Notes: generated by a model from the sequence alone, not told the origin. Positions 7,987 to 17,347 are shown, counted from the first letter of the stretch. The stretch is 64,000 nt of DNA from Enterobacter asburiae (GCF_007035645.1 NZ_AP019632.1:2108001-2172000), one strand, 5' to 3'. Numbers and translations are program-made.

Positions 7987-9213
7987 CTATCTCTGAAGGG
8001 ACGCGGACAGGACGCTATGCAATAACACGTTCGCCCCTTTTTCCGCCCAATCTGGCAGGATCCTTTCCGCTTCGTTATGGCTGATGCCTTTCACGCAGGG
8101 GATAAAGATCATGCTGGCGGGCGCCATTTTGCTGACATAGCAGGCGTCATGTCCCGCACCGGAGACCATCGGTTTCGACGAATAGCCCAGTTCCGCCACG
8201 GCCTTCTCCGAACGCGCCAGACATTCGGCGTCAAACGCGATGGGCGCGTAGTCGAAAATGCGCTCAACGGCAGCCGCGACGCCGCGCAGGCTGAGGCTTT
8301 CAGCCACCTTATGCAGCGCCGCTTCCATGGTTTCCAGCGCCTGCTGCATAGGATGGCGAAACTCAACGCTGCATTCCACGCGAGACGGCACGACGTTGCG
8401 CGAGTTTGGCGTAACCTTCGCCATACCGATCGTTGCGCGTCCGTCCGGCGCATGCCGGTAGCCAATCTCTTCCACCTTCAGCGCCAGCTCTGCGAAGGCG
8501 GTCAGCGCGTCGCGGCGGCTGTGCATCGGCGTCGTGCCCGCGTGGGCGGCGAATCCGTCCAGCGTCAGGGTAAACCAGCGCTGGCCCATTGCCGCGCGGA
8601 CTAACCCGATATCAATGGCTTCATCTTCCAGGATCGGGCCCTGTTCGATGTGCAGTTCGTAGCAGGCGTGAACCGGAAACGCGCGGGCAGGGGTTTCACC
8701 CCGGTAGCCAATGCTATCCAGCGCTTCGCCCACGGTGATGCCATCGTTATCCGCGCGGGCATGGGCGTACGCTTCGCTAAACTGTCCCGTCCAGACCCCT
8801 GAAGAGAGCATGGCCGGCGCAAAGCGCGCGCCCTCTTCGTTAGTCCAGTTCACCAGCACAACGTCACGCTCGGTCTCAACGTTATGATCGTTAAGGGTGC
8901 GCAGCAGCTCCAGCCCGGCCAGCACGCCGTAAACACCGTCGTAGTTACCGCCCAGCGGCTGGGTATCCACATGTGAACCCGTCATGACCGGGGCAAGCTG
9001 CGGGTTTTTCCCCGCGCGACGGATAAACATATTGCCCATGCTGTCGACGTCGCAGGTGAAACCTGCGTCCAGCGCCCAGTCGCGCAGCAGGTTACGCGCA
9101 ATACGATCTTCCTCGCTCAGCGCCAGACGGGTCACGCCTCCGGCGGGCGTGCCGCCGATCTGCGCCATCATCTCAAGCGTTGACCACAGCCGTGCGGCGT
9201 TGACGCGGATCAT
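7987..9213 (-). CDS. M20-family N-carbamoyl-L-amino acid hydrolase, AtcC-like
   Basis: 408-residue zinc-dependent amidohydrolase of the M20 allantoate/N-carbamoyl-L-amino acid hydrolase group. Metal-site text is intact: GSHVDTQPLGGNYDGVYG (His81, Asp92), WTNEEGARF (Glu126/127), ELHIEQGP, and the C-terminal ISHNEAE. The start overlaps the end of the ATC hydrolase gene by 4 bp (ATGA). In Pseudomonas the pair AtcB-AtcC opens L-2-amino-thiazoline-4-carboxylate to N-carbamoyl-L-cysteine and hydrolyses that to L-cysteine; this gene fits the AtcC step. Family assignment is firm; the substrate is inferred from the neighbour. It is the last gene of a seven-gene operon. Confidence 0.85.
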   Translation of the reverse strand: MIRVNAARLWSTLEMMAQIGGTPAGGVTRLALSEEDRIARNLLRDWALDAGFTCDVDSMGNMFIRRAGKNPQLAPVMTGSHVDTQPLGGNYDGVYGVLAGLELLRTLNDHNVETERDVVLVNWTNEEGARFAPAMLSSGVWTGQFSEAYAHARADNDGITVGEALDSIGYRGETPARAFPVHACYELHIEQGPILEDEAIDIGLVRAAMGQRWFTLTLDGFAAHAGTTPMHSRRDALTAFAELALKVEEIGYRHAPDGRATIGMAKVTPNSRNVVPSRVECSVEFRHPMQQALETMEAALHKVAESLSLRGVAAAVERIFDYAPIAFDAECLARSEKAVAELGYSSKPMVSGAGHDACYVSKMAPASMIFIPCVKGISHNEAERILPDWAEKGANVLLHSVLSASLQR

Positions 9214-9692
9214 GTTTTGTCCTTACTGCTGCGGTAGCGGAAATCACAGCACGAACCGCCCTGCATGATGGTGGTCGTGCGGGTGAGCTTCACGTCAGGC
9301 GCATAGCCAACGATGAATTTTTCATCGCGCGCGCAGGAGAGCAGATGACCAATCTCGCCCAGCCCCATTTCGTGATACATCTCCGCGTAACGACAGCGGG
9401 TCACGTTGTAGTTGTACTGCTGGTCGTCGGCGTCGATCACCTTCACGTCCAGGGCGTTATCTTTCTCCCACAGATACTGCAGGGCGATGAAGCTCCTGAC
9501 GTCCGCGCCGTTGGGTTCTTTGCTGGCAAACGCTTTGCCTGCGTCAATTGCGGCCTGCTCAATGGCCTCGCCAATGACCGCCTGGGCGCGGGTTTTCCCT
9601 ATCTCGCGCACCAGGATTTCATAAATTGGCTTTATAATTTCTGCTTCAATTTTGCGGCGGGCGAGAATGCCCAGCTCGTTATTATCACTCAT
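9210..9692 (-). CDS. L-2-amino-thiazoline-4-carboxylic acid hydrolase-like protein
   Basis: 160-residue protein with the features of the ATC hydrolase family (AtcB-like): an N-terminal helical part (LARRKIEAEIIKPIYEILVREIGKTRAQAVIGEAIEQA), then YNVTRCRYAEMYHEMGLGEIGHLLSC-type conserved text with C, R, Y and C positions, ending in the TTTIMQGGSCCDFRYR block. Family members hydrolyse the thiazoline ring of L-ATC, giving N-carbamoyl-L-cysteine. The ATG at 9692 has GAGGG eight bases upstream, better than the GTG codon before it. It is coupled to the downstream N-carbamoylase and follows a substrate-binding protein gene, so uptake and breakdown are co-transcribed. Confidence 0.85.
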   Translation of the reverse strand: MSDNNELGILARRKIEAEIIKPIYEILVREIGKTRAQAVIGEAIEQAAIDAGKAFASKEPNGADVRSFIALQYLWEKDNALDVKVIDADDQQYNYNVTRCRYAEMYHEMGLGEIGHLLSCARDEKFIVGYAPDVKLTRTTTIMQGGSCCDFRYRSSKDKT

Positions 9693-9710
9693 CACATTGC
9701 CCTCGCTGCG

Positions 9711-10868
9711 TTACTTCGCTTTTGCGCCACCCAGCACGGTCTGCGGCTGCCATTTGCCGTCGACAACTTTGTAAACGGTGAAGGACGGCGATTTCAGGTT
9801 ACCTTCTTTATCAAACGCGATCTGGCCGGTGACGCCGGAGTAGCTGATGGCGCGCAGGGCGGGCAGATAGTCGGATGGCTCAACGGAGTCTGCTTTTTCC
9901 ATCGCCGCAATCAGCACGCGGGTGGCGTCATAGGCGAACGGGGCGTGCAGTTCGATATGGGTGTGGTAGCGGGACTGATAGGCCTGTTCGAATGCCTTTC
10001 CACCCGGCATCTGGTCAACGGGCAGACCCGGCTCCAGCGCCACCACGCCTTCGCCTTCTTTCTGCGCCAGCTGCAGGAACGTCTGGCTGACAAATCCGCC
10101 TGCGCCCATCAGGGTGGCGTTCATGCCCAGCTGTTTGATACGACGCGCCAGCGGTGCGGCCTGGCTATCGACGCCGCCGAAGAAGATCAGATCGGCGTTT
10201 TTACTCCGGATGGCGGTCAGCACGGCGCTGAAATCCACCGTTTTGTCATCAACGTACTGACGATCGACAACCTTCACGCCCTGCGCTTCAAGGGATTTAA
10301 TAAACTGGTCCGCCAGCCCCTGACCAAAGGCGGTACGGTCGTCGATCACCGCAATGCGTTTGGCTTTCAGCGTATTGACCGCGTACTGACCGGCTAGCTG
10401 ACCGCCGTCGTCGTCGTGGCCCATGACGCGGAAGCTGGTATCAAAACCCTGCCTGGTATAGGCGTGACCGGTCGCGACCGGTGCCACCTGTGCGATGCCC
10501 GCATCGTGATAGATACGTGCGGCAGGAATGCTGGTACCGGTGTTCCAGTGACCGACAACGCCCGCCACGCCGCTATCCACCAGACGCTGCGCCACGGCCA
10601 CGGCGGTGCGCGGGTCGGACTGATCGTCTTCGGACTGCAGTTTGAAGGTCACCGCTTTGCCACCGATGGTCGGGTGCTGCTTGTTAATGTCGTCAATGGC
10701 CAGCTGCGCGCCGTTCTCCAGGTCCTTACCGATACGTGCAGACGGGCCGGTGAGCGGGCCTGCCAGACCGATAACCACGGTTTCGCCGTCGGCTGCCCAC
10801 GCGGCCGTCGAGGCAAAGCTGCCGAGGAGGATAGCGGCGCTAAGCGCACTGATTTTTACTGTTTTCAT
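9711..10868 (-). CDS. Liv-type periplasmic substrate-binding protein
   Basis: 385-residue periplasmic binding protein of the branched-chain amino acid (HAAT) ABC family. Sec signal peptide to about residue 25 (LGSFASTAAWA), then the typical opening ETVVIGLAGPLTGPSARIGKDLENGAQLAIDDIN and the GVVGHWNTGTSIPAARIY ligand-binding segment. The open frame extends 36 codons upstream, but the ATG at 10868 begins the signal peptide and follows AGGGAA, so it is taken as the start. The gene sits between the transporter ATPase genes and the two ATC-type hydrolases; the ligand is therefore probably ATC or a related cyclic or carbamoylated amino acid rather than leucine. Confidence 0.9.
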   Translation of the reverse strand: MKTVKISALSAAILLGSFASTAAWAADGETVVIGLAGPLTGPSARIGKDLENGAQLAIDDINKQHPTIGGKAVTFKLQSEDDQSDPRTAVAVAQRLVDSGVAGVVGHWNTGTSIPAARIYHDAGIAQVAPVATGHAYTRQGFDTSFRVMGHDDDGGQLAGQYAVNTLKAKRIAVIDDRTAFGQGLADQFIKSLEAQGVKVVDRQYVDDKTVDFSAVLTAIRSKNADLIFFGGVDSQAAPLARRIKQLGMNATLMGAGGFVSQTFLQLAQKEGEGVVALEPGLPVDQMPGGKAFEQAYQSRYHTHIELHAPFAYDATRVLIAAMEKADSVEPSDYLPALRAISYSGVTGQIAFDKEGNLKSPSFTVYKVVDGKWQPQTVLGGAKAK

Positions 10869-10896
10869 TGTATTTCCCTGATGTTGGCTGGTGTTG

Positions 10897-11616
10897 TTAA
10901 ACGGGCATTTCGCCCAAATAAATCTGTGCAATCTGGTCGTCATTGAGCAGCGCTTTCGATTCGCCATGATGAACAATGCTGCCGCTGTCCATCACCCACG
11001 CGCTGTCGGTCACCTCCAGCGCGAGACGGGCGTTTTGTTCGATGAGCAGCAGGGCAACGCCGCGCTCGCGCAGGCCGGCAATGACGGCAAAAATGTTTTC
11101 TACCATCTTCGGGGCGAGGCCCATCGAGGGTTCGTCGAGGATCAGCAGGCGCGGGCGGCTGAGCAGGGCGCGGTTAAGGGCCAGCAGCTGTTGTTCTCCG
11201 CCGGACAGCAGGCCGGCGAGCTGATGCTGGCGTTCTCCCAGGCGCGGGAAGCGCTCGAAGATCTCGTTCATCTCGCGCTTAACGGTGACAGTGTCACGCC
11301 TGAGCCAGGCGCCCATCTGCAGGTTTTCCAGCACCGTCATTCGGGAGAAGATCCCCCGGCCTTCCGGGACCATCACCAGACCGTCACGGAGCAGGGTTTC
11401 GGGCCTGTGCTTACGCACCGCTTTACCGTTGAATTCAATACGGCCGCTAAAGCTTTCCAGCCCGGTAATGGCGCGCACCGTGGAGCTTTTCCCCGCGCCG
11501 TTAGCGCCGATCAGCGTAGCCTGTTCGCCCTCGCGCAGGGTAAAAGAGACATCGCGTACGGCCTGAATGCCGCCGTAATGCACGTCCAGACGTTCCACCT
11601 TCAGTAATTCAGACAT
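10897..11616 (-). CDS. LivF-like ABC transporter ATPase
   Basis: 239-residue ATPase of a branched-chain-amino-acid-type importer. Walker A GANGAGKSS, signature LSGGEQQLLALNRALLS, Walker B LLILDEPSMGLAP are intact. The start at 11616 is preferred over the in-frame codon at 11631 because GGAGG lies eight bases upstream; it overlaps the livG-like gene by 8 bp. It pairs with the LivG-like ATPase on the cytoplasmic face of the LivHM-like permease encoded upstream. Confidence 0.9.
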   Translation of the reverse strand: MSELLKVERLDVHYGGIQAVRDVSFTLREGEQATLIGANGAGKSSTVRAITGLESFSGRIEFNGKAVRKHRPETLLRDGLVMVPEGRGIFSRMTVLENLQMGAWLRRDTVTVKREMNEIFERFPRLGERQHQLAGLLSGGEQQLLALNRALLSRPRLLILDEPSMGLAPKMVENIFAVIAGLRERGVALLLIEQNARLALEVTDSAWVMDSGSIVHHGESKALLNDDQIAQIYLGEMPV

Positions 11617-12376
11617 GGGCGTTGCCTCCAAGCCAGGCGGCGATCACTGCCGGGTCGCGACGCACGCTCTCCGGCGTGCCGCTGGCGAGCGTTTTGCCGT
11701 AATCAAGCACCGTCAGGCGATCGCAGATGCCCATCACCAGCTTGACGTCATGTTCAATCATCAGCAGGGTTTTGCCGTCATCGCGAAGGCGGATAAGCAG
11801 CTCGCCGAGCGCCACTTTTTCAGCAGCGTTCATCCCGGCGGCGGGTTCGTCCAGCGCCAGCAGCAGCGGATCCGTTGCCAGCGCGCGGGCAATCTCCAGA
11901 CGTCGCTGATGGCCATACGCCAGATCGCAGGCGCGGTAGTGGGCGAACTTCGCAATGCCGGTGTACTCCAGCCAGTGCCAGGCCAGCTCCCGGGTCTGCG
12001 TCTCTTCCGCGCGAGCGCGTTTGTGGCGGCTGAGCGCGGCCCACAGGCCGTTACGGGTGCGCACGTGGCGGCCCACCATCACGTTTTCCAGCACCGACAT
12101 GTCGTTAAAGAGGCGCACGTTCTGGAAGGTGCGCGCGATCCCGGCGGCGGTGACTTTCTCAATGTGCTTTGGGAAATAGGGCTTATCGGCAATGGAAAAT
12201 TCACCGCTGTCCGCCGGATAAAGCCCGGTGATCAGGTTAAAACAGGTGGTTTTTCCCGCCCCGTTAGGACCAATCAGGCCGTAGATCTCGCCCTTGTTCA
12301 CGGTAATCGAAACGTCATCCACGGCGGTAAGCCCGCCGAAGCGTTTGGACATGTTGCGTACGGTTAACAGACTCAT
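11609..12376 (-). CDS. LivG-like ABC transporter ATPase
   Basis: 255-residue ATPase, second of the two nucleotide-binding subunits. Walker A GPNGAGKTT, signature region LAYGHQRRLEIARALATDP, in place of the usual LSYG-type text of LivG proteins, and Walker B LLALDEPAAGMN, all in normal spacing. The start overlaps the stop of the livM-like gene by 4 bp (ATGA). Its genes are in the order permease-permease-ATPase-ATPase-binding protein, the reverse of the E. coli layout in which the binding protein comes first. Confidence 0.9.
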   Translation of the reverse strand: MSLLTVRNMSKRFGGLTAVDDVSITVNKGEIYGLIGPNGAGKTTCFNLITGLYPADSGEFSIADKPYFPKHIEKVTAAGIARTFQNVRLFNDMSVLENVMVGRHVRTRNGLWAALSRHKRARAEETQTRELAWHWLEYTGIAKFAHYRACDLAYGHQRRLEIARALATDPLLLALDEPAAGMNAAEKVALGELLIRLRDDGKTLLMIEHDVKLVMGICDRLTVLDYGKTLASGTPESVRRDPAVIAAWLGGNAHV

Positions 12377-13479
12377 GTATTCACCTCCTTGTGGCGTACC
12401 GGCCAGATCCCGGCAGGACGCACCAGCATGACCAGCACCAGCGCCAGGCCGTAGAACAGCTGACGCAGCACTTCCGGGTCAATCAGTACCGTACCGAACA
12501 GCGCCTGCTGAACCGGGGCTGCCTGACTGCGCAACAGTTCCGGCAGGGCGGTAAGCAGTATCGCGCCGAGGATCACGCCCGGAATGTGTCCCATCCCGCC
12601 CAGCACCACCATCGCCAGCACGGCAATGGATTCCTGTAACGTGAAGGATTCCGGGGAGACAAAGCCCTGGAACGCGCCGAACAGGGCACCCGCCACGCCG
12701 CCAAAAGAGGCACCCATCGCAAAGGCCAACAGCTTATAGTTACGCACGTTGATGCCCATCGCGCGGGCCACATCCTCATCTTCACGGATGGCGTGCCAGG
12801 CGCGGCCAATACGGGAATGCTGCAGGCGCAGGCAGACAAAAATAATCGCCACAATCACCAGCATCAGCAGGTAGTACCACAGCCACAGGGCGGGCACTTT
12901 GAAACCAAACCAGTGGTATACGCCGCTGAACTTCAGGCCGAACAGATTCAGCGTATCCACCCCGGTAATGCCCTTCGCACCGTTGGTGATGTTCACCGGA
13001 CGGTCAAGGTTGCGCATCAGGATGCGGATGATTTCGCCAAAGCCGAGGGTCACTATCGCCAGGTAGTCCCCGCGCAGCTTCAGCGTGGGAGCACCCAGTA
13101 AAATGCCGCAGACCGCAGCGACGAGCGCCGCCAGCGGAATAATCAGCAGATATGAGGTGTGCAGCCCGTCCAGGAACCAGACATTGAGGATCGGGAAAAC
13201 CTCAAGCAGGTGTGGCGAGGCCATCAGTGCTGCGAGGTAGGCGCCGACCGCGTAAAAGGCGATAAACCCCATATCCAGCAGGCCGGTATAGCCCACCACA
13301 ATGTTAAGCCCCAGCGCCAGCATGATGTAGAGCAGGGCGAAGTCGATAACGCGCACCCAGTAGTTGCCGCCAAGCTGCGTGGCCACCACGGGAGCAATCA
13401 GCAGCGCGAGGCAGAACAGGACCATGCCTGACCAGAATTTGCGCGTCGCCGCCGGGGTTTGTAGTTGAAGCGTTGTCAT
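12373..13479 (-). CDS. LivM-like ABC transporter permease
   Basis: 368-residue inner-membrane permease of the HAAT family with about nine to ten hydrophobic segments. Conserved text: LGLNIVVGYTGLLDMGFIAFYAVGAY near the N terminus, LRGDYLAIVTLGFGEIIRI in the middle and the EAA-like loop GRAWHAIREDEDVARAMGIN. The start at 13479 has GAGGG five bases upstream, better than the GTG at 13491 that opens the frame. It follows the livH-like gene by 8 bp and overlaps the livG-like gene by 4 bp. Confidence 0.9.
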   Translation of the reverse strand: MTTLQLQTPAATRKFWSGMVLFCLALLIAPVVATQLGGNYWVRVIDFALLYIMLALGLNIVVGYTGLLDMGFIAFYAVGAYLAALMASPHLLEVFPILNVWFLDGLHTSYLLIIPLAALVAAVCGILLGAPTLKLRGDYLAIVTLGFGEIIRILMRNLDRPVNITNGAKGITGVDTLNLFGLKFSGVYHWFGFKVPALWLWYYLLMLVIVAIIFVCLRLQHSRIGRAWHAIREDEDVARAMGINVRNYKLLAFAMGASFGGVAGALFGAFQGFVSPESFTLQESIAVLAMVVLGGMGHIPGVILGAILLTALPELLRSQAAPVQQALFGTVLIDPEVLRQLFYGLALVLVMLVRPAGIWPVRHKEVNT

Positions 13480-13487
13480 TGTTTCCC

Positions 13488-14453
13488 TCACGCCCTGTGC
13501 GCTACGCGCTCGCCCAGCAGGCCTGCCGGACGGAAGACCAGCACCAGAATCAGGACCATGAAGGCAAAAACGTCCTGATAGTTGCTGCCAAAGACGCCGT
13601 GGGTCAGTTCACCCAGGTAACCTGCGCCCAGCGCTTCGATAATGCCGAGCAGGATCCCGCCAATCATTGCGCCACGAATGTTACCAATACCTCCCAGCAC
13701 GGCGGCGGTAAAGGCTTTGATCCCGGGCAAAAAGCCCATCGAGAAGCTGGCGTTGCCGTAGTTGCTGGCCATCATGACGCCTGCCAGCGCGGCAAATACG
13801 CCGCCAATGGCGAACGTCAGGGTAATAATGGCATTGGGGTTAACCCCCATCAGCGTGGCAACGCGCGGGTTTTCCGCCACGGCGCGCATGCCGCGGCCCA
13901 GGCGGGTGTATTCCACCAGCAGCCATAGCCCCGTCATCACCGCAAGCGCCAGCGCTACGGTAACAATGCCGGTGACGGTCACAATCGCAGGGGGATGCAT
14001 TTCACTTCCCGACGTTACGGCGATCGGTTCCATGGGCAGGATCTGCGGGAACATCAGCGGATTGCGCGTCCAGATAATCATCGCCACGGTTTGCAGCAGG
14101 ACCGAGACGCCGATACCCGAAATAAGCGGTGCCAGGCGCGGGGCGTTGCGCAGTCGACGGTAGGCAAAGCGCTCTACGGCCATTGCCAGCAGGGCGCAAA
14201 CGGCCATGGCAATCGCCAGGGCAACGCCAAGCTGCAACAGCAGCGGCATGTGAGGAAAGGTAGTGTTCAGGGCGTTAATGGCGGAAAGGGTGGTGAGCGC
14301 ACCGACCATCAGAATATCGCCGTGAGCAAAGTTAATAATGCGCAAGATGCCATACACCATGGTATAGCCCAGCGCGATCAGCGCGTAAATGCTGCCCAGC
14401 ATCACACCGTTGATCAGTTGTTGTATGAGTGTATCCAACGTCTGTTCCCGCAA
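13488..14453 (-). CDS. LivH-like ABC transporter permease, first gene of operon
   Basis: 321-residue permease, partner of the LivM-like protein. Typical LivH text: INGVMLGSIYALIALGYTM, INFAHGDILMVGA, GRGMRAVAENPRVATLMGVN and KAFTAAVLGGIGNIRGAMIGG. No ATG lies at the 5' end; the frame opens with TTG at 14453, and another TTG at 14438 has GCGGGA eight bases upstream and is a good alternative. The gene heads the operon and is divergent from a LysR-family gene across an AT-rich 155-bp gap, so induction by that regulator is likely. Confidence 0.88.
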   Translation of the reverse strand: MREQTLDTLIQQLINGVMLGSIYALIALGYTMVYGILRIINFAHGDILMVGALTTLSAINALNTTFPHMPLLLQLGVALAIAMAVCALLAMAVERFAYRRLRNAPRLAPLISGIGVSVLLQTVAMIIWTRNPLMFPQILPMEPIAVTSGSEMHPPAIVTVTGIVTVALALAVMTGLWLLVEYTRLGRGMRAVAENPRVATLMGVNPNAIITLTFAIGGVFAALAGVMMASNYGNASFSMGFLPGIKAFTAAVLGGIGNIRGAMIGGILLGIIEALGAGYLGELTHGVFGSNYQDVFAFMVLILVLVFRPAGLLGERVAHRA

Positions 14454-14522
14454 AGTCTTCTTTCTGCGGCTACCATCCGATAAATGAATTTAATTGTAAA
14501 ATACACATATATTATTTCTTAT

Positions 14523-14544
14523 GATAAACCGATATTGTTTTATC
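14523..14544. promoter_or_regulatory. Inverted repeat in the operon/LysR divergent region
   Basis: GATAAA-N10-TTTATC dyad in the AT-rich gap between the livH-like gene and the divergent LysR gene. Dyads of this size are usual for LysR regulators, so this is a candidate binding site for the 14609 product. Only position and symmetry support it. Confidence 0.45.
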
Positions 14545-14608
14545 TTAATGATTTATATAAAGATAATGTAATCACGTTTTCAGGTGAAAAGCCTAAAGAA
14601 ATCAACAT

Positions 14609-15553
14609 ATGAATAAAACAGAACAATCGGCGGGTTTGCCTGCGTATGCAGACAGCCGTCTGGCAAACGATCCGCCGCTTCGGGCCGTCCGTGCCTTTGA
14701 GGCCATCGCCCGGCTGGGCAGCGTCACGCTTGCCGCGCAGGAGCTGGATATCTCACCATCGGCGGTCAGCCATCAGCTCAAGGTGCTCGAAGGGTATCTG
14801 CAAATGCCGCTGACGGCGCGTCAGGGGCGCAGGCTGGTGCTGAGCCAGCACGGACGGGAATATTACCGTTCGATCCGTGCGGCGTTTAACGTGCTGCGCC
14901 AGGCAACGGAGCATCTGGCCGGGCAGGCGCAAACGCGTCAGGTCACCATCAGCCTGATCCCGCTTTTTGGCATGGGGTGGTTTATCCCGCGTCTGCCTGA
15001 TTTTATGCGTGCCAATCCGCAGACCGAGATCAACGTAGTGTATGCCAACCATCGTAACTATCTGAGCGATGCGTCGGATATGTCGATTCGTTTTGGTAAC
15101 GGCCAGTGGGCGGGCTATCAGAGCGAAAAGCTGATTTCCGGACAGATGGTGCCGGTGTGCAGCCGCGCGTTTTTGCGCATTCATGGCCATATCGACACGC
15201 CTGAGCAACTGCTGCAAATGCCGCTGCTGCATGATGAGGAGCGCACCACGTGGCCGCAGTGGTTTCTGCTGCAGGGGGTAAAACGAGCTCTGCGGCGCAG
15301 CGGCCCCCTGTTTGAAGACGGGCTGTTAACGCTGGCGGGCGTGCAGGCCGGGCTGGGCTGCGCGCTGATGCGCGAGCCGCTGATCGCGCCTTATCTTGAG
15401 AGCGGCGAACTGGTGAAGATATTTGACTTACCCATTGATGACGGGCGCGACTATCACCTCTGCGTGCGTTCGGATTCGGAGATGACCGAGGACGGTAAGC
15501 TGCTGCAAAACTGGCTGCGTCGGGCGGCGAGCGGGGAGCCGTCAGCCGGGTAA
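14609..15553 (+). CDS. LysR-family regulator, GcvA-like
   Basis: 314-residue LysR-type regulator. Winged helix-turn-helix at about residues 23-82 (PLRAVRAFEAIARLGSVTLAAQELDISPSAVSHQLKVLE), of the GcvA/AmpR subgroup judging by the PPLRAVRAFEA opening and PLFGMGWFIPRLPDF in the effector domain. It is transcribed divergently from the ABC transporter/ATC hydrolase operon and is its probable regulator, perhaps sensing the imported compound or a product. A bidirectional terminator follows. Family certain, target inferred. Confidence 0.9.
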   Translation: MNKTEQSAGLPAYADSRLANDPPLRAVRAFEAIARLGSVTLAAQELDISPSAVSHQLKVLEGYLQMPLTARQGRRLVLSQHGREYYRSIRAAFNVLRQATEHLAGQAQTRQVTISLIPLFGMGWFIPRLPDFMRANPQTEINVVYANHRNYLSDASDMSIRFGNGQWAGYQSEKLISGQMVPVCSRAFLRIHGHIDTPEQLLQMPLLHDEERTTWPQWFLLQGVKRALRRSGPLFEDGLLTLAGVQAGLGCALMREPLIAPYLESGELVKIFDLPIDDGRDYHLCVRSDSEMTEDGKLLQNWLRRAASGEPSAG

Positions 15554-15563
15554 AAGTGACGGA

Positions 15564-15594
15564 TAAAAAAAGCCAGCTTATTCAGCTGGCTTTT
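15564..15594. terminator. Bidirectional Rho-independent terminator
   Basis: Stem AGCCAGCT (15571-15578) / AGCTGGCT (15584-15591) with five-base loop, preceded by a run of A and followed by TTTT, so it serves both the LysR gene on + and the porin gene on -. Confidence 0.9.
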
Positions 15595-15607
15595 GTACAG
15601 ACAAGAT

Positions 15608-16717
15608 TTAGAACTGGTAGGTCAGACCCAGCGCAACGATGTTGTCGGTACCGATGCCTGCCTGGCGAGTGAACTGGTTGTCGTCGAGCAGGTTGATTTT
15701 GTAATCCACGTAGGTGGACATGTTTTTGTTAAAATAGTAGGTTGTGCCAACATCGATGTATTTAACCAGATCCTGGTCGCCGAAGTTTTCGATGTCTTTA
15801 CCTTTGGACTGCAGGTAAGCGATGGATGGGCGCAGGCCAAAGTCGAACTGATACTGAGCCACAACTTCGAAGTTTTGCGCCTTGTTTGCAAAACCGTAGA
15901 TGTCGCTGCGATTACCGTTAGAGGTACCGAAGCGGGTTGCGTTATAGGTCTGAGAGTACTGTGCAGCAAGGTAAATGTTGTTTGCGTCGTATTTCACACC
16001 ACCGCTGTACACTTCAGCGCGGTCGCCTTCACCGTATACGCCAGCCGCATTCTGGTCAGCGGTACGACGTGAAGAGGACATTGCGCCACCCACGCTGAAG
16101 CCTTCACCCAGATCGTAAGTCAGGGACGCGCCGTAGCCGTCGCCGTTCTGGTTCAGCAGGCTGCGACCGCTGGTGTTTTCACCGCTTACGCTGCCGTTTT
16201 TGCCCTGATACTGCAGAGCAAAGTTCAGGCCGTCAACCAGACCAAAGAAGTCTTGGTTACGGTAGGTCGCAACGCCGTTTGCACGAGACTGCAGGAAGTT
16301 GTCGGCACCGTAGGTGTCGCCGCCGAATTCTGGCAGAACGTCGGTCCAGGAGGTCACGTCGTAAATTACGCCGTAGTTACGACCGTAATCAAAGGAGCCT
16401 GCTTCAGCAAACTTCAGACCGGCAAACGCCACACGGGTCCAGGACTGGTTGTCGCCTTCGTCTTTGTTACCCTGAATCTGGTATTCCCACTGGCCGTAGC
16501 CGGACAGCTGGTCGTTAACCTGAGTTTCGCCCTTGAAGCCGATACGCATGTAGGTTTTATCGCCATCTGCGCCAGCGTCATCAGAGAAATAGTGCAGACC
16601 TGTTACTTTACCGTACAGATCCAGCTTGTTACCGTCTTTGTTGTAAATTTCGGCAGCGTTAACAACGCCTGCTGCCAGCATGGAAGTGACTGCCACTGCA
16701 ACTAATTTAAGTTTCAT
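15608..16717 (-). CDS. ompD: General outer-membrane porin, OmpD/NmpC type
   Basis: 369-residue trimeric 16-strand porin of the OmpC/OmpF/PhoE superfamily. Signal peptide of 21 residues ends VVNA, the mature protein opens [17 protein letters not shown] and ends with the terminal aromatic ...GLTYQF needed for BamA recognition. The constriction loop contains [20 protein letters not shown], with the PEF motif of loop 3. In Salmonella the porin gene next to yddG and fdnG is ompD (nmpC); the same neighbours here favour that name, but OmpC, OmpF and OmpN are close paralogues. A long AT-rich upstream region probably carries its regulatory sites. Confidence 0.85.
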   Translation of the reverse strand: MKLKLVAVAVTSMLAAGVVNAAEIYNKDGNKLDLYGKVTGLHYFSDDAGADGDKTYMRIGFKGETQVNDQLSGYGQWEYQIQGNKDEGDNQSWTRVAFAGLKFAEAGSFDYGRNYGVIYDVTSWTDVLPEFGGDTYGADNFLQSRANGVATYRNQDFFGLVDGLNFALQYQGKNGSVSGENTSGRSLLNQNGDGYGASLTYDLGEGFSVGGAMSSSRRTADQNAAGVYGEGDRAEVYSGGVKYDANNIYLAAQYSQTYNATRFGTSNGNRSDIYGFANKAQNFEVVAQYQFDFGLRPSIAYLQSKGKDIENFGDQDLVKYIDVGTTYYFNKNMSTYVDYKINLLDDNQFTRQAGIGTDNIVALGLTYQF

Positions 16718-17312
16718 CTTAAATGTTCCTTATAATTTTTTTTGAGTATTTCCTGAACCACTGTAAACGATTTCTAAACGAGGCTGTTCGTCAATGGCAT
16801 GCTATTTTTAAAAATCTCGTAGTCTTATTTCAATAATAAGTTTCAAAATATTAGAGATAATTTCAATTAGTGTGATCTCGATCGTGCAAAAAGGCGATTG
16901 TTCAAACAATGCGACCGAATTTCATACGATTAATAATTGTGTATTCTGCGGGACTATTGCTATCGCTATAATTTCTGCGTGTTTTAGTCTATTGCGTTAG
17001 ATTTCGGTATTGTCGATGCTTTGAGGGGGTTATTATTATTGTTTTGACTTAAGAACAGTAGGTTAGGGGTAAATCACGACGTATATTGCGAATATTGCCA
17101 TGAACACGTCAGAAATGAATTATTGCATTTAATGCTATCCATGACGTTAATATTCGCAGTTAATTAATTTCATGGTGTTGTCAGTTTGTGTCAATTATCT
17201 TTTCGGCCGTTTACAGAAGACGGCAAATATAAACCGAATTTAAACGGAAATGCGATAATTATGATAAATATTCCGAGGAGCGATCACACTTTAAATTTAT
17301 GTTAATTATGTT
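16718..17312. other. AT-rich non-coding region upstream of the porin gene
   Basis: About 595 bases with no convincing ORF in any frame, much richer in A and T than the flanking genes. Porin genes are usually governed by OmpR, CRP and small RNAs. A weak CRP-like match, TGTGA-N6-TCGTG, lies at 16871-16886. A Shine-Dalgarno AAGGAA sits just before the porin ATG. I see no definite small RNA gene. Confidence 0.6.
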
Positions 17313-17334
17313 GCCGGGCTGAAATTCGCCCGGC
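17313..17334 (-). terminator. Hairpin after yddG
   Basis: GCCGGGC (17313-17319) / GCCCGGC (17328-17334), eight-base loop, 14 bases past the yddG stop. The downstream RNA is only moderately U-rich, so termination strength is uncertain. Confidence 0.55.
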
Positions 17335-17347
17335 CGTTAGAGAAGCA

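Noticed and set aside
9345..10397. 350-codon plus-strand ORF opposite the binding-protein gene
   Set aside because: Composition rich in His, Gln and Arg typical of an antisense shadow; the minus strand encodes a complete binding protein.
16871..16886. CRP site upstream of the porin
   Set aside because: Only one half-site (TGTGA) is good and the distance to a promoter is unknown; kept as a remark, not a feature.
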